Source: Bradyrhizobium sp. LMTR 3 (GTDB lineage: Bacteria > Pseudomonadota > Alphaproteobacteria > Rhizobiales > Xanthobacteraceae). Taken from it: a DNA stretch of 64,000 bases. This document shows positions 63,747-64,000 of the stretch, one piece after another. Under the pieces are notes generated by a model. The model ran no database searches and was not told the origin of the DNA. It was given only the letters and a program-made list of their open reading frames with translations. The stretch is taken from contig NZ_MAXC01000009.1 of assembly GCF_001693485.1 (NCBI RefSeq), forward strand, positions 91,038 to 155,037, in the 5' to 3' direction. A program made the translations under genes and the position numbers. How positions within the stretch are numbered: position 1 is the stretch's first letter; every line of letters begins with the position of its first letter.

Positions 63747-64000
63747 CAATGCGGTTTCGCTTTCAGCCGTCATAGCGAGCGCCGCGACGCGGAGATAGGG
63801 ACGCGAAACACCATCGTCATCCCCGCGAAGGCGGGGAGCCAGGACGCCGCGGCCTCTCGGTTCAATCACTGCCGTCTCTGGAATACTTGTATGGGGCTTG
63901 GTCAATGGTCGTCGTTGCTAGGTCATTGCGTTGATCTCCGAGGGAGGCCGACATCTCCGCGGGCCGACGTCAAGACGGCTGTCCGCCTTGGCGCAGCGAC
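63747..64000. other. Window edge, non-coding, with repeat copy B
   Basis: The dispersed repeat occupies 63819-63887. After it I see no ORF with a clear family up to base 64000. Confidence 0.4.
63819..63887. repeat. Dispersed palindromic repeat, copy B
   Basis: A hairpin ATCCCCGCG...GCGGGGA is followed by CGCGGCCTCTCGGTTCAATC and CCGTCTCTGGAATAC, matching copy A at 33079-33150. The second hairpin of copy A is missing here. Confidence 0.8.

Noticed and set aside
1..64000. CRISPR array
   Set aside because: No set of short direct repeats with regular spacers was seen; the repeats found are pairs or palindromes.

Overview
The window looks like chromosomal DNA of a Bradyrhizobium-like alphaproteobacterium (Nitrobacteraceae). 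It is GC-rich, it carries fixGHIS, ispDF-dusB-ntrBC, ntrYX-hfq-hflX, lipA and queC in the sequence style of that family, and it contains several short nested palindromic repeats of the kind scattered through those genomes. No species can be named from the sequence alone.

Layout. 1-3536: the end of fixG, then fixH, fixI and fixS, which build the cbb3 oxidase used for microaerobic respiration. 3537-5811: a worn accessory patch ending at a tRNA-Ser(UGA) gene, with stem-loop repeats, small ORFs, an in-frame chimeric small ORF and an IS481-like transposase relic. 6082-6393: two overlooked membrane peptides of 32 and 29 residues. 6742-15452: housekeeping genes (rlpA-like, an alpha/beta hydrolase, a D,D-carboxypeptidase, tmk, holB, metG with a histone-H1-like tail, a tatD-type nuclease, an MBL hydrolase). 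15496-20852: an ABM-domain protein, then an operon for a TRAP transporter plus acyl-CoA ligase. 21227-24140: a tightly overlapping seven-gene gas vesicle operon in the order gvpA-F-G-J-L-S-K. 24608-26347: an M24 peptidase and a rhodanese. 26556-31191: a receptor-type class III cyclase overlapping a urea/amide-type periplasmic binding protein, flanked by a decayed copy and an intact copy of the 3' end of an enoyl-CoA hydratase gene. 31366-33049: a cobalt-type nitrile hydratase operon. 33152-38212: queC, mazG, hflX, hfq and ntrX. 38202-40547: ntrY.

40602-52348 is an accessory block of about 11.7 kb between ntrY and ntrC, genes that are normally neighbours in this group. It holds a catalase-like protein, two AraC regulators, remnants of haloperoxidase-like and AhpD-like genes, an NDH-2-like flavoprotein, an MBL hydrolase, an NmrA-like reductase, and an efflux operon. 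In that operon a DHA2 transporter is fused in frame to a TetR-type regulator, and the next gene joins an unknown domain to a TetR ligand-binding domain without an HTH. 52345-62961 returns to core order (ntrC, ntrB, dusB, ispDF, a CinA-type amidase, then a TPP enzyme and an HIBADH-like reductase, a RatA/COQ10-like protein, a small P-loop kinase, lipA). A 3-methyladenine glycosylase and a dispersed repeat close the window.

The most notable systems are the gas vesicle operon with paired upstream repeats, the MFS-TetR / DUF-TetR_C efflux operon, and the cyclase plus binding-protein sensory cassette. All functional calls rest on reading protein motifs and gene order by eye; no database search was run.
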